DNA of 64,000 bases from Paenibacillus xylanexedens (GTDB lineage Bacteria > Bacillota > Bacilli > Paenibacillales > Paenibacillaceae). This document shows, piece after piece, positions 26,353 to 37,468 of the stretch. Within the stretch, counting starts at the first letter, position 1, and each line of letters starts with the position of its first letter. The position numbers were made by a program, and so were the translations under genes. The stretch spans positions 4,402,001-4,466,000 of the forward strand of contig NZ_CP018620.1 of assembly GCF_001908275.1 (NCBI RefSeq), in the 5' to 3' direction. The notes under the pieces are model-generated. The model saw nothing but the letters and a program-made list of their open reading frames with translations, was not told the DNA's origin and made no database searches.

Positions 26353-26967
26353 TCACGCCTCATACTTGTCACCGACATAATGAAAAGAGTGAATATGCGT
26401 TTTGGTGAGTTCAATTACGTTTTTGATAAATGCCTCACGTGATTCACGATATCCGCTTAATATCCAATTGTTTAATAGTCCAAAAAAACCGTAAGCGGTA
26501 TAGTACTTGAAATAATCCATATTAACTGGGGAGTTGTTGATCGTCTCAAAGACAAATTGCTCTTGATAGATTTTGAGTATGGTTTGTGGAAAGCCTGTAT
26601 GTAAACCAGGTAACGTATCATCGTATTGAATCAGTTCGAAGAAGTCACGGTGTTCGTAGATATAATCCACGATTTGAAAAGATTCGGCATCCAGCTTGTT
26701 TGTTGAAACCTTTTGACCGTGCCAATAGGGTTTGCCTACTGCGCCCCTCAATCCTTCGAGTGTCATACTCAACAACTCTTCGGCGAGAATATATTTATCC
26801 TGGTAGTGTAAATAAAATGTGCTGCGATTATAACCCGCCTGATCAACGATGTCTTTGACAGAAACACCATGGAATCCTTTTTTCTTAATGAGCTGAATCA
26901 GAGCGGTTTTTAGGTGCTCCTTGGTTCGATTACGATGTTGAGATGTCACAATAAGTTCATTATTCAT
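26353..26967 (-). CDS. TetR/AcrR-family repressor
   Basis: A 204-residue repressor divergent from an SDR gene. The helix-turn-helix is VSVKDIVDQAGYNRSTFYLHYQDKYILAEELL (about 35-66). The C-terminal part (DYIYEHRDFFELIQ ... YFKYYTAYGFFGLLNNWILSGY) resembles the TetR_C_7 class that includes dihydroxyacetone-kinase-type regulators. A perfect 23-base palindrome lies in the shared intergenic region and is its likely operator. Confidence 0.88.
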   Translation of the reverse strand: MNNELIVTSQHRNRTKEHLKTALIQLIKKKGFHGVSVKDIVDQAGYNRSTFYLHYQDKYILAEELLSMTLEGLRGAVGKPYWHGQKVSTNKLDAESFQIVDYIYEHRDFFELIQYDDTLPGLHTGFPQTILKIYQEQFVFETINNSPVNMDYFKYYTAYGFFGLLNNWILSGYRESREAFIKNVIELTKTHIHSFHYVGDKYEA

Positions 26968-27004
26968 TCAAAAAAACTCCTATAAATATAGACATAGTTT
27001 TATA

Positions 27005-27027
27005 AAGTGTCTACGAGGTAGACACTT
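27005..27027. promoter_or_regulatory. Perfect 23-base palindrome, likely TetR operator
   Basis: AAGTGTCTAC, then GAG, then GTAGACACTT: perfect 10-base arms in the region shared by the divergent TetR (26967) and SDR (27144) genes. A second, imperfect repeat (ATAGCACTAT-N4-ATAGGCGCTAT, 27091-27115) lies closer to the SDR start. Confidence 0.7.
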
Positions 27028-27143
27028 GGTCACATCTTAATGATTGGATTGTTACAATTTTAAGCATAGAATTAGTTTTGTAAACATCATATAGCACTAT
27101 TTATATAGGCGCTATTCAAAATATTATACTGGGGGATTTATTC

Positions 27144-27881
27144 ATGGGCAAACTTCAAGATAAAGTTGCAGTCATCACAGGAGGAGCATCCGGGATTGGT
27201 GCAGCGACAGCTCGCTTATTCGTTTCCGAAGGAGCTAAAGTGGTATTGGTGGATCTGAATGAAGAAAAAGGCAAGGCGTTTGAGCAGGAACTGAAAGCGC
27301 TTAAAGCAGAGGCTCTCTTTATTAAAGCAAACATAACAAGTGAAGAAGAGGTTTCTGAGATTTTCAAACAAACCGTAGAAACATTTGGTCAAGTGGATAT
27401 CGTATTCAACAATGCGGGAATCGGACGTGTTCATCCCACGCATGAGCTTGATTATGCCGAATGGCGCAATACGGTCAATGTTGATCTGGACGGCGTATTC
27501 TTGGTTGCGCGTGAATCGATCCGCGAAATGCTGAAAATTGGCGGAGGCACAATCGTCAACACAGCGTCCATGTACGGATGGGTTGGTTCGCCTGGTTCAG
27601 CAGCCTACAATGCAGCTAAAGGCGGCGTTGTGAATCTGACTCGTTCCCTCGCGCTGGAGTATGCTGAGCAGAATATTCGGGTGAACTCCCTTTGCCCAGG
27701 CTTCATCGATACACCGATTATCCCGGAAGAGAGCAAGCAAGCACTTTCTGCGGCAACACCAATGAAGCGTCTGGGTCAAGCAGAAGAGATGGCGAAAGCC
27801 GTTCTATTCCTAGCTAGCGACGATTCTTCATATATGACAGGAAATAGCCTGATCATAGACGGAGGATACACCGCTCAATAA
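27144..27881 (+). CDS. Short-chain dehydrogenase/reductase
   Basis: A 245-residue classical SDR. TGGASGIGAATARLF is the cofactor loop, Asp in LVDLNEEKG suggests NAD, NNAG is at about 88-91, and the catalytic triad is Ser in TASMYGW, Tyr and Lys in YNAAKGG. The C-terminal SYMTGNSLIIDGGYTAQ is the usual end. GGGGG precedes ATG 27144 by 8 bases. It is divergent from a TetR repressor and alone before a terminator. The substrate is an unknown alcohol or ketone. Confidence 0.92.
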   Translation: MGKLQDKVAVITGGASGIGAATARLFVSEGAKVVLVDLNEEKGKAFEQELKALKAEALFIKANITSEEEVSEIFKQTVETFGQVDIVFNNAGIGRVHPTHELDYAEWRNTVNVDLDGVFLVARESIREMLKIGGGTIVNTASMYGWVGSPGSAAYNAAKGGVVNLTRSLALEYAEQNIRVNSLCPGFIDTPIIPEESKQALSAATPMKRLGQAEEMAKAVLFLASDDSSYMTGNSLIIDGGYTAQ

Positions 27882-27925
27882 GTGCAGCAGTGTCGAAGTC
27901 CACAAGAAAGAACATAGTTCCATTA

Positions 27926-27953
27926 AAAGTCGCTATTCTAGCGGCTTTTTTTG
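27926..27953 (+). terminator. Terminator of the SDR gene
   Basis: AAGTCGCTA-ttc-TAGCGGCTT with a run of T. Confidence 0.85.
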
Positions 27954-28012
27954 TTTTTATTGGTACAAGAGCAGTTCCCGAGCCAAGGACAACTAGCAAA
28001 CAGCGAGTTTAG

Positions 28013-28885
28013 CTATTCATAATAGATGGCCTCGTAAGGAAACTCTAACTTATTCATGCGATATTCTTTGGGAGACATGGACATATATTGCCGGAAAACT
28101 TTGCCGAAATAGCTGGGACTCTCAAAGCCGCATTGTTGACCAATTTGGGAAATCGGAAGTTCCGTTGTACGTAGTAATCGTACTGCAACCTCAATGCGTC
28201 TGTCTTTGAGATAGGCTAACGGTGATGTTTTCTCGGATTTCTGAAATAACCTGCACAAGTAGTGTTTATTGATATCACAATGACTGGCCAGCAGATCCAG
28301 TGTCAAAGGGGAGGCATAATTCTCTCGAATGAACTTTTTACATTTCTCAATCGTTGTTATGGATAAGGCACCGATATCCTTCTCCGCATCCCGACTCGTC
28401 TGTACCAGGATAAGCAACCACCGATAGACTTGCATGGACAAGCGATACTTGTCCGTAACTTTCTCTTGATGAATCAAATGGATAATTTGCCATAACTCTT
28501 GAATCAAGGGAGAGTCCGCGTTTCGTCGAATGACATGTCCCTCATTATCATGGATCATATCCCAAATTCGGTTAGCTTCATCCCCGCGAATGTTGATCCA
28601 TATAAATTCCCATGGTTCGTTGTTCTCTTGTTTATAGTAATAGCAATGTTCTCCAGAGATTTTAACAAGTAGGGCATGTCCCTTTGGTAAAGGAATCGTT
28701 TGATTTTCAATATCCAGATAACCCTGACCATTAAGTGTGTATTGAAAAACGACGTGCCCCGGATCCGGTCTATCATCACTTGGACAACGATATTCCTCGC
28801 TAGAAACGATCTGCCATCCAATAGAGTCAAGTGTCATGATTGATGTATCGTCATTACGAAAAGCATAAGAAACCGTATGAACCAT
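28013..28885 (-). CDS. AraC-family regulator next to the rhamnogalacturonan enzyme
   Basis: A 290-residue regulator with AAGGAG 8 bases before ATG 28885. An AraC-binding cupin domain (GHVVFQYTLNGQGYLDIENQ...PLPKGHALLVKI) fills about 40-90. Two helix-turn-helix units follow at about 190-285: LTLDLLASHCDINKHYLCRLFQKSEKTSPLAYL, then LPISQIGQQCGFESPSYFGKVFRQYMSMSPKEYR. It is divergent from the giant PL11/CE12 gene, with a perfect cre site between them, so it probably activates that gene in response to a rhamnogalacturonan product. Confidence 0.88.
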   Translation of the reverse strand: MVHTVSYAFRNDDTSIMTLDSIGWQIVSSEEYRCPSDDRPDPGHVVFQYTLNGQGYLDIENQTIPLPKGHALLVKISGEHCYYYKQENNEPWEFIWINIRGDEANRIWDMIHDNEGHVIRRNADSPLIQELWQIIHLIHQEKVTDKYRLSMQVYRWLLILVQTSRDAEKDIGALSITTIEKCKKFIRENYASPLTLDLLASHCDINKHYLCRLFQKSEKTSPLAYLKDRRIEVAVRLLRTTELPISQIGQQCGFESPSYFGKVFRQYMSMSPKEYRMNKLEFPYEAIYYE

Positions 28886-28976
28886 CGTTTCATCTCCTTC
28901 CTAAAAAAGTCAATTATTTTATATAATACGTCACATTTTTTAGATTGTCTGTCTTTTTTTAGACCTGTAAGATAAA

Positions 28977-28990
28977 TGTAAGCGGTAACA
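28977..28990. promoter_or_regulatory. Consensus CcpA cre site before the PL11/CE12 gene
   Basis: TGTAAGCGGTAACA fits all constrained positions of the cre consensus TGWAANCGNTNWCA. It lies 104 bases before the start of the giant pectin enzyme and 92 bases from the divergent AraC gene. Confidence 0.8.
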
Positions 28991-29093
28991 TAAAAAGGAG
29001 GTGGCTGTAAATTGTGTTCATATGACAACAAGCAGGGCAGGATCGAACTGATGATTCTAAAAATGAATTTTTAGATAAGGAGGAGTTAATCGA

Positions 29094-32000
29094 ATGATCC
29101 GAAGAACTGTTTCCATCCAGAAATCGATGTTTGTATCTTTTTTAGCACTCCTTATGGTTATTTCACTGGCTGTTCCTCCGGCACCGATGCGTGCAGAGTC
29201 ATCATCAAACGGCCTGCCGGGTCGCCAAGCAGAATACCTGAACCGGGGTTTGGTCGCGGTTCTTGTAGACAACGGCGTTTTTTTAAGCTGGAGGTATTTA
29301 AACAACGATCCAGATGATATCGCTTTCAATATATATAAAAATGGAATCAAAGTGAACGCATCACCCATAAGCGATGTGACGAACTATGTGGACACCACTG
29401 GTTTCGACAGCTCGCAATATCAGATCTCCACCGTTATTGCAGGCAAAGAGCAAATGCAACCGGAGGTTGTATCGGTCTGGCATAACGATTATCTGCCTAT
29501 TCCGCTCGATAAACCGGCCGATGGCCGAACTAAGGACGGCGGAACATACTCCTATTATGCAGGTGATGCTTCCGTAGCTGACTTGGACGGGGATGGCGAA
29601 TATGAAATTGTTTTCCTGTGGAGTCCAAGCAATTCCAAGGACAATTCGCAGGCAGGTTATACCGGCAATGTCTATATCGATGCCATCAAACTGGACGGCA
29701 CAAAGCTGTGGAGGATTGACCTGGGAGTCAATATCCGCGCCGGAGCGCATTATACGCAGTTAATGGTATATGACCTCGATGGCAACGGAAAGGCCGAGGT
29801 TGTCGTCAAGACGGCGGACGGCACGAAGGACGGCCAAGGCACGGTCATTGGTGACGGCACGAAAGATTATCGCAACGACGGCGGATACATACTGTCAGGG
29901 CCGGAATATCTCACGCTGTTTAACGGTGAGACTGGCGCGGCTGTATCCACTGTGAATTATGATCCGCCAAGAGGCAACGTCAACGATTGGGGTGACGGCT
30001 ATGGCAACCGTGTAGATCGGTTCCTTGGCGCGATTGCTTATCTGGACGGTACGAAGCCAAGTGTCGTGATGAGCCGGGGTTATTATACCCGCACAGTGCT
30101 TGTTGCTTATGATTATGTTGGCGGGGAACTCGTCAAACGCTGGACGTTCGATACAAACGAAGCAGGATCACAATATCAATCACAGGGCAACCATAATCTA
30201 AGTGTGCTGGATGTCGACAAGGACGGCAAGGACGAAATTATGTTTGGCGCCTTGGCCATTGATGATGACGGCAGCTTGCTGTACAGCACCGGGCTCGGCC
30301 ACGGTGACGCCATGCACGCCGGCCAGCTCGATCCGAACCGGGAGGGTTATCAGGTCGTAAGCGTGCATGAGCATTCGGATGCGGCATACGGACTGGAGAT
30401 GCGCGATGCGGCAACAGGTGAAATCCTCTGGGGTGAGAAAACAGGTTTTGATACCGGTCGCGGGATGTCGGCGGACATTGATCCGAACTATCCGGGTTAC
30501 GAATCATGGGCAACGACCGTTACCAACGGTCAAAGTGTACCTGTAACCAATACCTATTCAGCAGCCGGAGAGGCTATCTACACTGTGGAGGAAGGGCCCA
30601 AAACCGCCAATTTCGCCATCTGGTGGGATGGAGATCTTCAGCGTGAGCTCTTGGACCATGAGTGGGATAATAGCACAGCCAAAGGAATTCCGCTCATCTA
30701 TAAGTGGGATTACCAAAACAAAAAGCTGAATGAAATCTTCCGGGCAACCGGTACGTTAACGAACAACCATACCAAAGGCAATCCGGCACTCCAGGCGGAC
30801 ATTCTGGGCGACTGGCGTGAGGAGCTTCTGCTGCGGAGCGAAGATAGTTCGGAGTATCGCCTTTACACAACGACCATTCCTTCAGACTATCGCATCCCTA
30901 CGCTGATGCAGGATCCTGTGTATCGACTTGGCGTAGCCTGGCAAAATGTAGCCTACAACCAGCCGCCTCATACCGGCTTTTATCTTGGAGCGGAAGCTAC
31001 AGCATTCCCTAAAGCCAACTTGGCGCTGACTCGCGAAGCTGAAATGCTGGAGCCGGTCTACCGTTTTAATTTCGGTACAGAGACTGCGTCAGGAAGTACG
31101 AACATACAGGATACGCTCTACGCACAAGATCCGGGATACGGCTTCAAGGATACAAGTGATGTTACGGTAGGGGCAAACCAGGTTTCGGTTGCAACAGGTA
31201 CGACATTTGCTGTTGACCTGCCCAATGCAAACTATAAGGTGACGCTGCGATTGGGCAATGATGCAAATGACTCGAACGTTGGAGTCAAATCTGAATTCGT
31301 CCAGAAGCTCGCCGTAACCAATGTGACAGCAGGGACACCATTGGAGTATTCCTATGATATTGCTGTGGTGGATGGACAGCTCGATCTTCTCTTCACGGGT
31401 ACAGCCATAGACATCCAAGACGTCATCATCGAGAAATATCCGGAGAAAGTAGCCGGTGCGGCAACAACGATCTATATGGCCGGTGATTCAACCATGCAAT
31501 CTTACAGTGAAATGCAGGCTCCTCAAGAAGGATGGGGACAACAGTTCGGACGCTATTTCTCCAATGGGGCAGTGATCGTGAACGATGCGATCGGCGGCCG
31601 AAGCAGCAAATCATTCATGGTAGACGGTCGTCTGGATACGATCCTGCAGCGAATCAAGCCGGGGGACTTCTTCTTCATTTCCTTTGGTCATAACGACGCT
31701 AGTGCAGGGATACCGGACCGGTATGCATCACCGGAGGATTATAAGGTCTACTTAACTCGTTATGTAAACGGTACCAAACAGCGCGGCGCTACACCAGTAT
31801 TGCTCACTCCGGTTGGACGCAGAGACTTCAATACGGTGACTCAGGAGTTCAACGTCAGCTTCCCGGCATACGTGCAGGCTGCCAAAGAAGTGGCAGAAGA
31901 GCTTGACGTGCCGCTGATTGATCTGAGCAAGTTAAGTATTGCGTACTACGACAAAATTGGTAATACAGCTACGGAAAAAGTATTCCTATATGCTAATCCG

Positions 32001-35000
32001 GGTGAATATCCAAAATACCCGAATGGAATCAACGATAATACCCATTTCAGCAGCTATGGTGCACAGAAAATTGCCGGACTCGTTGCTGGTGCAGTCAAAG
32101 ACATGGAGCTGAGCATTTCATCACTGGTCATCGACCCGGATATTACCGAGCCAGAACCAGAGCCGGAAACCCAGCTCTATGAGGAGGATTTTGAAGGCGA
32201 CGCTTCGGGCTACCAGTATGCGATGGTCAATGCCACGGGTATTGCAGGAACCATGACAGGAACCGTTGTTGAACAGTCCGGAAATAAGGTACTGTCCGTC
32301 GCTGGTTCCGGATCGGGCAATCGGGCCAAGGTATTCCGTCTGTTTGATGCCGTAAACGGCGATCAGGTGAACGTGAACTTTGACTGGCAATCCGGTAATG
32401 TGAGCGCATACCCATCAGAAGGTCATCTCACGGTCCAGGATTCTAACGAAAATGCCCTTTTCACGCTGTTTACGAAAACCGGAAGCACCAAAATTCATTA
32501 TTTTGTCGGTGCATATAATCCGGACTACGGCACAGGGGATACGGCCATACCTGAAGGGGGAACGGCTACAGATATTTCCAAGAACCAGTGGGTCAATGTG
32601 GATGCTACCGTTAATTTTGCCGAGAAAACACTTGATCTGACATTAACGAACATAGCGGATCCGACAGTTACCCAAACGATTGCAGATATCTCGCTGAGTT
32701 CCGGTGCATATGCGGACAACGTCAGATCCATGCGCTTCCTGGGAACAAGAAAAGGCGGTGGAGGCACGTTGAACTGGACTACCCAGATCGACAACGTGCG
32801 AATTGAAGGCACTCAGCTCTCTTCGGAGGGTGGCGATCAGACTGCATTGATCGCTCTGTACGATGAGATCAAAACAATTGATCTGTCGGAATACACAGAT
32901 GCATCGAAAGCCGTGTTGAACCGGGCTTTGGCAGCAGCGGAAGCTATATTCAATACGGGAGCCACTCAGGCTCAAGTTGACCATGCGTTTAACATGTTAA
33001 CTGTTGCGAAGGATTCATTAACAAGTGCACCGAGCGAAGAGATAAGTGAATACAAATTTGACTTTGGTTCTGGCGATGCAGCCGACGGATACATCAAAGT
33101 AGATGCCAAAAGAGCGTACATCGAAGGCAACGGGTACGGATTTGCTGATACTGCGCTAACCAAAGATGAAAACCGGGAGACCGGGGATGCACTCAAAAAG
33201 GATTTCACACGGGTAAACGGCACCTCATTCCTGGTGGAGATGGAGCCAGCCAATTACCGGGTAACGATGACCATCGGGGATGCGGAGGAATCGACCAGCG
33301 CAAATGTTGTTGTAGAGCAGATGACAAAGCTGCCGCTCACAACCATTGCCAAGGGCGAATTCAAAGAAATTACGTACGACATTGCCCTGATTGATGGAGT
33401 CTTTAACTTCAACTTCACCGGAAATGCACCGAAGATCAATGCGTTGAAGCTGGAGCGTCTGCCAGATCACAGTGCAAGTGATAAACCTGTTATTTATTTG
33501 GCCAGCGATTCCACTGTGGCTAATTACGCGGAAAACTATCGTCCGCAAGCAGGCTGGGGAGAAACATTGGGTGGATTTTTTGATCCAAATGAAGTCAGTA
33601 TTGATAACCGGGCAGTTGGAGGTTTGAGCAGCAAAACCTTCCTGGTCGGCGGATATCTCAACGATATTTTACTCGACATTCAAGAAGGCGATTATCTGTT
33701 CATGCAGTGGTCGCATAATGATTCCACACCTTCACGTCCAGAGCGTTATCTTACACCACAGCAATTTAAGGTATATCTAAAAGAATACATTAACGGTGCT
33801 CTTCAAAGAGGGGCAATTCCGGTTCTGGTCACACCAGTGAATCGTCGTGATTTTACCGGAGAAGTGCTGAACAAAAGCTTCCCGGAATACGTACAGGCGA
33901 TGAAAGAAACGGCGCAGGAAACGGAAACACTTATCATCGATCTGAACCAAGCCAGTTGGGAGCATTTCCAGGAGCTTGGTACAGAAGGAACCAAATCGAT
34001 ATTCATGTGGGTAGGTACAACCGAGGACAACACACATTTGCAAATGAACGGTGCAATCAAGGTGTCTGAACTGGTGGCACGACTTGTAAAGGAATTGAAT
34101 ATTCCGCTATCTGATTTTGTTACGTTGGAAGGAGAAACTCCGGAGCAGAAGGCCCCGCATACTACGGCAACTGTGGAAGGGGAATTACAGAACGGCTGGT
34201 ATACTTCACCGGCACAAGTAACCTTCACAGCAAGCGATGAAGATTCCGAGATCGAAGGGACCTATTATCAAATCAATGGTGGCGAAACGGTGAGTGGCAC
34301 ACAGTTGACCCTGACTGAAGAAGGTACACATACCATCACCTACTGGAGCGTCGATGTTGACGGGAACAAAGAGAGCGAACAATCTTTGTCCATATCCATT
34401 GATCTCGTACCTCCAACCATTGAAATTCATGGTCAGACCGAATACACCATTGATCAGCATGTGGAAATTGGCTATACAGCCTCCGATTCGGTATCCGGTG
34501 TGGGAGAACCGGAGGGTGTGCTTCTCGACACTCCTGCGTATACACTGGAACCCGGTCTGAACCAAGTTACGGCAACGGTCTCTGATTTGGCTGGCTGGGA
34601 ACAGACGGTAGAATATAGTTTTGGCGTTATTGCCACATTCGACAGCCTGATCAATCTGACCAAGACCTTTGCTGATGAATCGATCGATCCTAATGCTGGT
34701 GTTCTTGCTGATCAGCTCACAAACACGTTACAGCAGGCCAAACAGGCAGCAAACGATCGTGAAGGAGCAAAAGCGCGTCAATTGCTTGCATCCTACGGTA
34801 ATGACGTTCAAGCAGCTAGAGGAACCGTATTTACGGATGAGCAGGCAAGTGTTCTGATTAAGTGGGAGGAATGGCTCCATCAGACAACGCCACTAGCAAA
34901 CGGTGCCCCTGGCACTCCGGTGTTATCTGATAATAACGGTTACGACACGGGGCTCAAAGACGGAGACTATACAATCACGATGAATCTGTGGTGGGGGAAT

Positions 35001-35480
35001 AACGGTAATCAGTTCAAGCTATATGAGAATGGTGAATTGATTAAGGAAATTTCTCTGGTCGATCAATCCCCGTCCGCCCAATCTGTTCAAGTTGATATTA
35101 CTGGAAAGAAAAATGGCACCTATATCTATACTGGAGAATTGATCAATGCACTGGGTTCAACCATGAGTGTTCCACTGACAGTCATCGTCACGGATGCTTC
35201 CCCGGGGCAAGCCGTTCTGTCGAACGACAACTGGGACGGTGACGGCAACTATAATGTCACCATGAATCTGTGGTGGGGAACAAACGCAACCGAATACGAA
35301 CTTTACGAAAATGGTGTATTGATTGACACACAATCGCTGCAATCACATTCGCCTGGTGTACAGTCTGCGGTTACCTCAATCTCTGGAAGGGCACCTGGAA
35401 TCTACGAGTATGAAGCTGTACTTCGTAATTCTTCAGGGGAAACCAGATCACACAAATTAAATGTGACGGTACGAGAGTAG
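29094..35480 (+). CDS. Giant secreted rhamnogalacturonan lyase (PL11) fused to two CE12 acetylesterases
   Basis: A 2128-residue exoenzyme with a signal peptide (about 1-33) and AAGGAGGAG before ATG 29094. Domains: PL11 rhamnogalacturonan lyase (about 41-650; [14 protein letters not shown], Ca-loop [29 protein letters not shown]); a beta-sandwich (656-783); CE12 SGNH esterase 1 (789-1010; [32 protein letters not shown]); an [11 protein letters not shown] lectin-like sandwich (1025-1240); a FIVAR-like helical unit (1249-1313); a second beta-sandwich (1318-1456); CE12 esterase 2 (1463-1680; [31 protein letters not shown]); Ig/OmpL47-like modules (1686-1844); a FIMAH-type domain (1846-1933); and two related C-terminal repeats with NLWWG (1938-2128). 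One chain could deacetylate and cut pectin rhamnogalacturonan I. No cell-wall anchor is seen. Confidence 0.9.
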   Translation: MIRRTVSIQKSMFVSFLALLMVISLAVPPAPMRAESSSNGLPGRQAEYLNRGLVAVLVDNGVFLSWRYLNNDPDDIAFNIYKNGIKVNASPISDVTNYVDTTGFDSSQYQISTVIAGKEQMQPEVVSVWHNDYLPIPLDKPADGRTKDGGTYSYYAGDASVADLDGDGEYEIVFLWSPSNSKDNSQAGYTGNVYIDAIKLDGTKLWRIDLGVNIRAGAHYTQLMVYDLDGNGKAEVVVKTADGTKDGQGTVIGDGTKDYRNDGGYILSGPEYLTLFNGETGAAVSTVNYDPPRGNVNDWGDGYGNRVDRFLGAIAYLDGTKPSVVMSRGYYTRTVLVAYDYVGGELVKRWTFDTNEAGSQYQSQGNHNLSVLDVDKDGKDEIMFGALAIDDDGSLLYSTGLGHGDAMHAGQLDPNREGYQVVSVHEHSDAAYGLEMRDAATGEILWGEKTGFDTGRGMSADIDPNYPGYESWATTVTNGQSVPVTNTYSAAGEAIYTVEEGPKTANFAIWWDGDLQRELLDHEWDNSTAKGIPLIYKWDYQNKKLNEIFRATGTLTNNHTKGNPALQADILGDWREELLLRSEDSSEYRLYTTTIPSDYRIPTLMQDPVYRLGVAWQNVAYNQPPHTGFYLGAEATAFPKANLALTREAEMLEPVYRFNFGTETASGSTNIQDTLYAQDPGYGFKDTSDVTVGANQVSVATGTTFAVDLPNANYKVTLRLGNDANDSNVGVKSEFVQKLAVTNVTAGTPLEYSYDIAVVDGQLDLLFTGTAIDIQDVIIEKYPEKVAGAATTIYMAGDSTMQSYSEMQAPQEGWGQQFGRYFSNGAVIVNDAIGGRSSKSFMVDGRLDTILQRIKPGDFFFISFGHNDASAGIPDRYASPEDYKVYLTRYVNGTKQRGATPVLLTPVGRRDFNTVTQEFNVSFPAYVQAAKEVAEELDVPLIDLSKLSIAYYDKIGNTATEKVFLYANPGEYPKYPNGINDNTHFSSYGAQKIAGLVAGAVKDMELSISSLVIDPDITEPEPEPETQLYEEDFEGDASGYQYAMVNATGIAGTMTGTVVEQSGNKVLSVAGSGSGNRAKVFRLFDAVNGDQVNVNFDWQSGNVSAYPSEGHLTVQDSNENALFTLFTKTGSTKIHYFVGAYNPDYGTGDTAIPEGGTATDISKNQWVNVDATVNFAEKTLDLTLTNIADPTVTQTIADISLSSGAYADNVRSMRFLGTRKGGGGTLNWTTQIDNVRIEGTQLSSEGGDQTALIALYDEIKTIDLSEYTDASKAVLNRALAAAEAIFNTGATQAQVDHAFNMLTVAKDSLTSAPSEEISEYKFDFGSGDAADGYIKVDAKRAYIEGNGYGFADTALTKDENRETGDALKKDFTRVNGTSFLVEMEPANYRVTMTIGDAEESTSANVVVEQMTKLPLTTIAKGEFKEITYDIALIDGVFNFNFTGNAPKINALKLERLPDHSASDKPVIYLASDSTVANYAENYRPQAGWGETLGGFFDPNEVSIDNRAVGGLSSKTFLVGGYLNDILLDIQEGDYLFMQWSHNDSTPSRPERYLTPQQFKVYLKEYINGALQRGAIPVLVTPVNRRDFTGEVLNKSFPEYVQAMKETAQETETLIIDLNQASWEHFQELGTEGTKSIFMWVGTTEDNTHLQMNGAIKVSELVARLVKELNIPLSDFVTLEGETPEQKAPHTTATVEGELQNGWYTSPAQVTFTASDEDSEIEGTYYQINGGETVSGTQLTLTEEGTHTITYWSVDVDGNKESEQSLSISIDLVPPTIEIHGQTEYTIDQHVEIGYTASDSVSGVGEPEGVLLDTPAYTLEPGLNQVTATVSDLAGWEQTVEYSFGVIATFDSLINLTKTFADESIDPNAGVLADQLTNTLQQAKQAANDREGAKARQLLASYGNDVQAARGTVFTDEQASVLIKWEEWLHQTTPLANGAPGTPVLSDNNGYDTGLKDGDYTITMNLWWGNNGNQFKLYENGELIKEISLVDQSPSAQSVQVDITGKKNGTYIYTGELINALGSTMSVPLTVIVTDASPGQAVLSNDNWDGDGNYNVTMNLWWGTNATEYELYENGVLIDTQSLQSHSPGVQSAVTSISGRAPGIYEYEAVLRNSSGETRSHKLNVTVRE

Positions 35481-35536
35481 ACTGAAATGTGTGAGCATTC
35501 CATTAACAAGAAGTGATTACAACTGAAGTAAGGTAC

Positions 35537-35589
35537 GCATATAAAAGTGCTATTCCTCATTATTTTGAGGAGTAGCACTTTTTATATGC
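35537..35589. terminator. Long terminator hairpin after the PL11/CE12 gene
   Basis: GCATATAAAAGTGCTA...CCTCA pairs with TGAGG...TAGCACTTTTTATATGC over about 24 base pairs with an ATTTT-rich tip. Confidence 0.85.
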
Positions 35590-35606
35590 GCACAGTATGA
35601 AAGCGT

Positions 35607-35634
35607 TTGACTTATTTGAATATCAATCTATAAT
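35607..35634 (+). promoter_or_regulatory. SigA promoter of the two-component/ABC locus
   Basis: TTGACT (35607-35612), 16 bases, TATAAT (35629-35634). A TGAAAGCGTTT half-cre overlaps the -35. The leader that follows holds two hairpins (GGACAGG/CCTGTCC at 35655-35678 and AGCAAGC/GCTTGCT at 35697-35725) before the ribosome site. Confidence 0.7.
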
Positions 35635-35755
35635 GATGAAAGGAAATTGGACTTGGACAGGATACAGACAGCCTGTCCGCTTGAATGTATATTCAGAGCA
35701 AGCTTCCATACGCAGGAGGCTTGCTGTTTCATTTTCAGAAGGAGAATAGGTTCCC

Positions 35756-37468
35756 ATGACACTTAAAAAAAGAATATTTTTACTGTTCTTTCTCAGTGCG
35801 TTTATCCCCTTTATCAGTATATTTGCAATTTCTTATTATACGATCGACTCCATTTTCGCAAATAAGATCGATGATGGTATCCGCAGCAATTTACAACAGG
35901 TGACATCCTCATTGGAGAATTCCATCACCAATCTGAATCATGTGACGCAACAATTATCTTACAGGGGTACTTTAGGCAAAAGAATGGATGAATTCTTGAA
36001 TCCGTCCTCCGATATCTTCGAACTGATTGAGGCCAGGGACGAAATAAAGAACGAGTTAAGTGTTGTCACCTTCACCAATCCTAATATCGGATTAACCCTG
36101 TATTACTTTCAAAAAGAAGGTACTACTCAGTTCGGCAACTTTCCAATCAAGGATCGTTTCTCTCCTGAGTCTCTGCCTGTGCTCTTCCAAACCTATGGCA
36201 TTAAGTACTATGGCCCCCATATGAGTATGAACCGATTCGATGATCAACTCGTTCTGTCTGCTATGCGAAAAGTACAACTTTCCGAGAGGAACGACGTGTT
36301 CATTTACGTAGAATCAGGCTTTCGCCTCACACAGGATAACTTGGGCTACAATCAATACAACGGCGCATTGTCTCATCTCATCCTGGATGGTGAGGGAAAC
36401 ATTGTGTACAGTGAAATACCGGAAGCCATGAAGGTAGGGGAGAATTTCTCCAGCTTAACAGTAGATCCTGCCAAAGACGGGATATCCCGCGGGTATCACT
36501 GGTTCAAGGAGGATTCCTCACAGAAATGGAGTGTCGTATCGGTCATTTCGCAGTCTCAATATCAACAGGAGAAAAACCAGTGGTTGCTTCAAATTTTGCT
36601 GGTCGCTTTATTTTTCCTCGGCTTTACCGTGTTTCTCGCTTGGCTTCTGTGGAAGATGGTCTACAAACCACTCGGTCTGTTTCATTCGGAGATCAATGGA
36701 ATGTCCAAGAATCCACAAACAAAAGGGAGCCGAGCTCGCACTCAGATTCCCGAATTTGATTTTCTGTTGGGTGAATTTTCGAATATGCAGCATCAGATTG
36801 GTGACCTCTTCAAGGAAGTTCAGCAGAAAGAGAAGATTCGTGCAGACCTGGAAGTGGAAAAACTGCTCTATCAGATCAACCCGCACTTTCTAATGAATAC
36901 GCTCGATACGGTGCACTGGCTGGCCGTCATGAACGGACAAGGAGAGATCGACAAGCTGGTGCAGTCATTGAATAAGCTGCTCTATTACAATCTAGGCAAA
37001 TTAGGGCAAGTATCCACCATGGAAGAGGAGATCGATGCCCTAAGACAGTATCTAATTTTGCAGCAAATTCGCTATGACTTTGAATTTGACGTCCGCATTA
37101 CTGCAGATGAACAAGTGCTTCAAATTCCTGTGCCCCGCTTTATTCTGCAACCGCTGGTTGAAAATTCGTTATATCATGGATTGAGTGACGAAGGTTTTAT
37201 TCAGATTGAAGTGACATGCACTTCAACGTTGAACATTATGATACAAGATAATGGTGCAGGTATGACTGAGGAAACCATTCATAATCTGCTGAACAATCGT
37301 GAAGCTGAACAACAAAAAGTAGGGATGGGCATCGGACTTAATTACGTTCACCGCATGTTGAAAGCACAGTACGGGGACCAAGCACAACTGGTGATCGAGA
37401 GTGAATTGGGAACAGGGACAAGCATACTGCTCGTATTGCCTATTAAAGGAGAAGATATCTCGGCATGA
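35756..37468 (+). CDS. YesM-type sensor histidine kinase
   Basis: A 570-residue membrane kinase with AGAAGGAG upstream of ATG 35756. Topology: membrane segment at about 7-29, extracellular sensor at about 30-275, second segment at about 280-300, HAMP-like linker, and a HisKA_7TM/His_kinase domain with phospho-acceptor His377 in QINPHFLMNTLDTVHW. The ATPase part has FILQPLVENSLYHGL and DNGAGM, then GIGLNYVHRML. YesM-class kinases pair with AraC-type response regulators and control sugar importers, as here. Its stop overlaps the regulator's ATG by 4 bases. Confidence 0.92.
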   Translation: MTLKKRIFLLFFLSAFIPFISIFAISYYTIDSIFANKIDDGIRSNLQQVTSSLENSITNLNHVTQQLSYRGTLGKRMDEFLNPSSDIFELIEARDEIKNELSVVTFTNPNIGLTLYYFQKEGTTQFGNFPIKDRFSPESLPVLFQTYGIKYYGPHMSMNRFDDQLVLSAMRKVQLSERNDVFIYVESGFRLTQDNLGYNQYNGALSHLILDGEGNIVYSEIPEAMKVGENFSSLTVDPAKDGISRGYHWFKEDSSQKWSVVSVISQSQYQQEKNQWLLQILLVALFFLGFTVFLAWLLWKMVYKPLGLFHSEINGMSKNPQTKGSRARTQIPEFDFLLGEFSNMQHQIGDLFKEVQQKEKIRADLEVEKLLYQINPHFLMNTLDTVHWLAVMNGQGEIDKLVQSLNKLLYYNLGKLGQVSTMEEEIDALRQYLILQQIRYDFEFDVRITADEQVLQIPVPRFILQPLVENSLYHGLSDEGFIQIEVTCTSTLNIMIQDNGAGMTEETIHNLLNNREAEQQKVGMGIGLNYVHRMLKAQYGDQAQLVIESELGTGTSILLVLPIKGEDISA

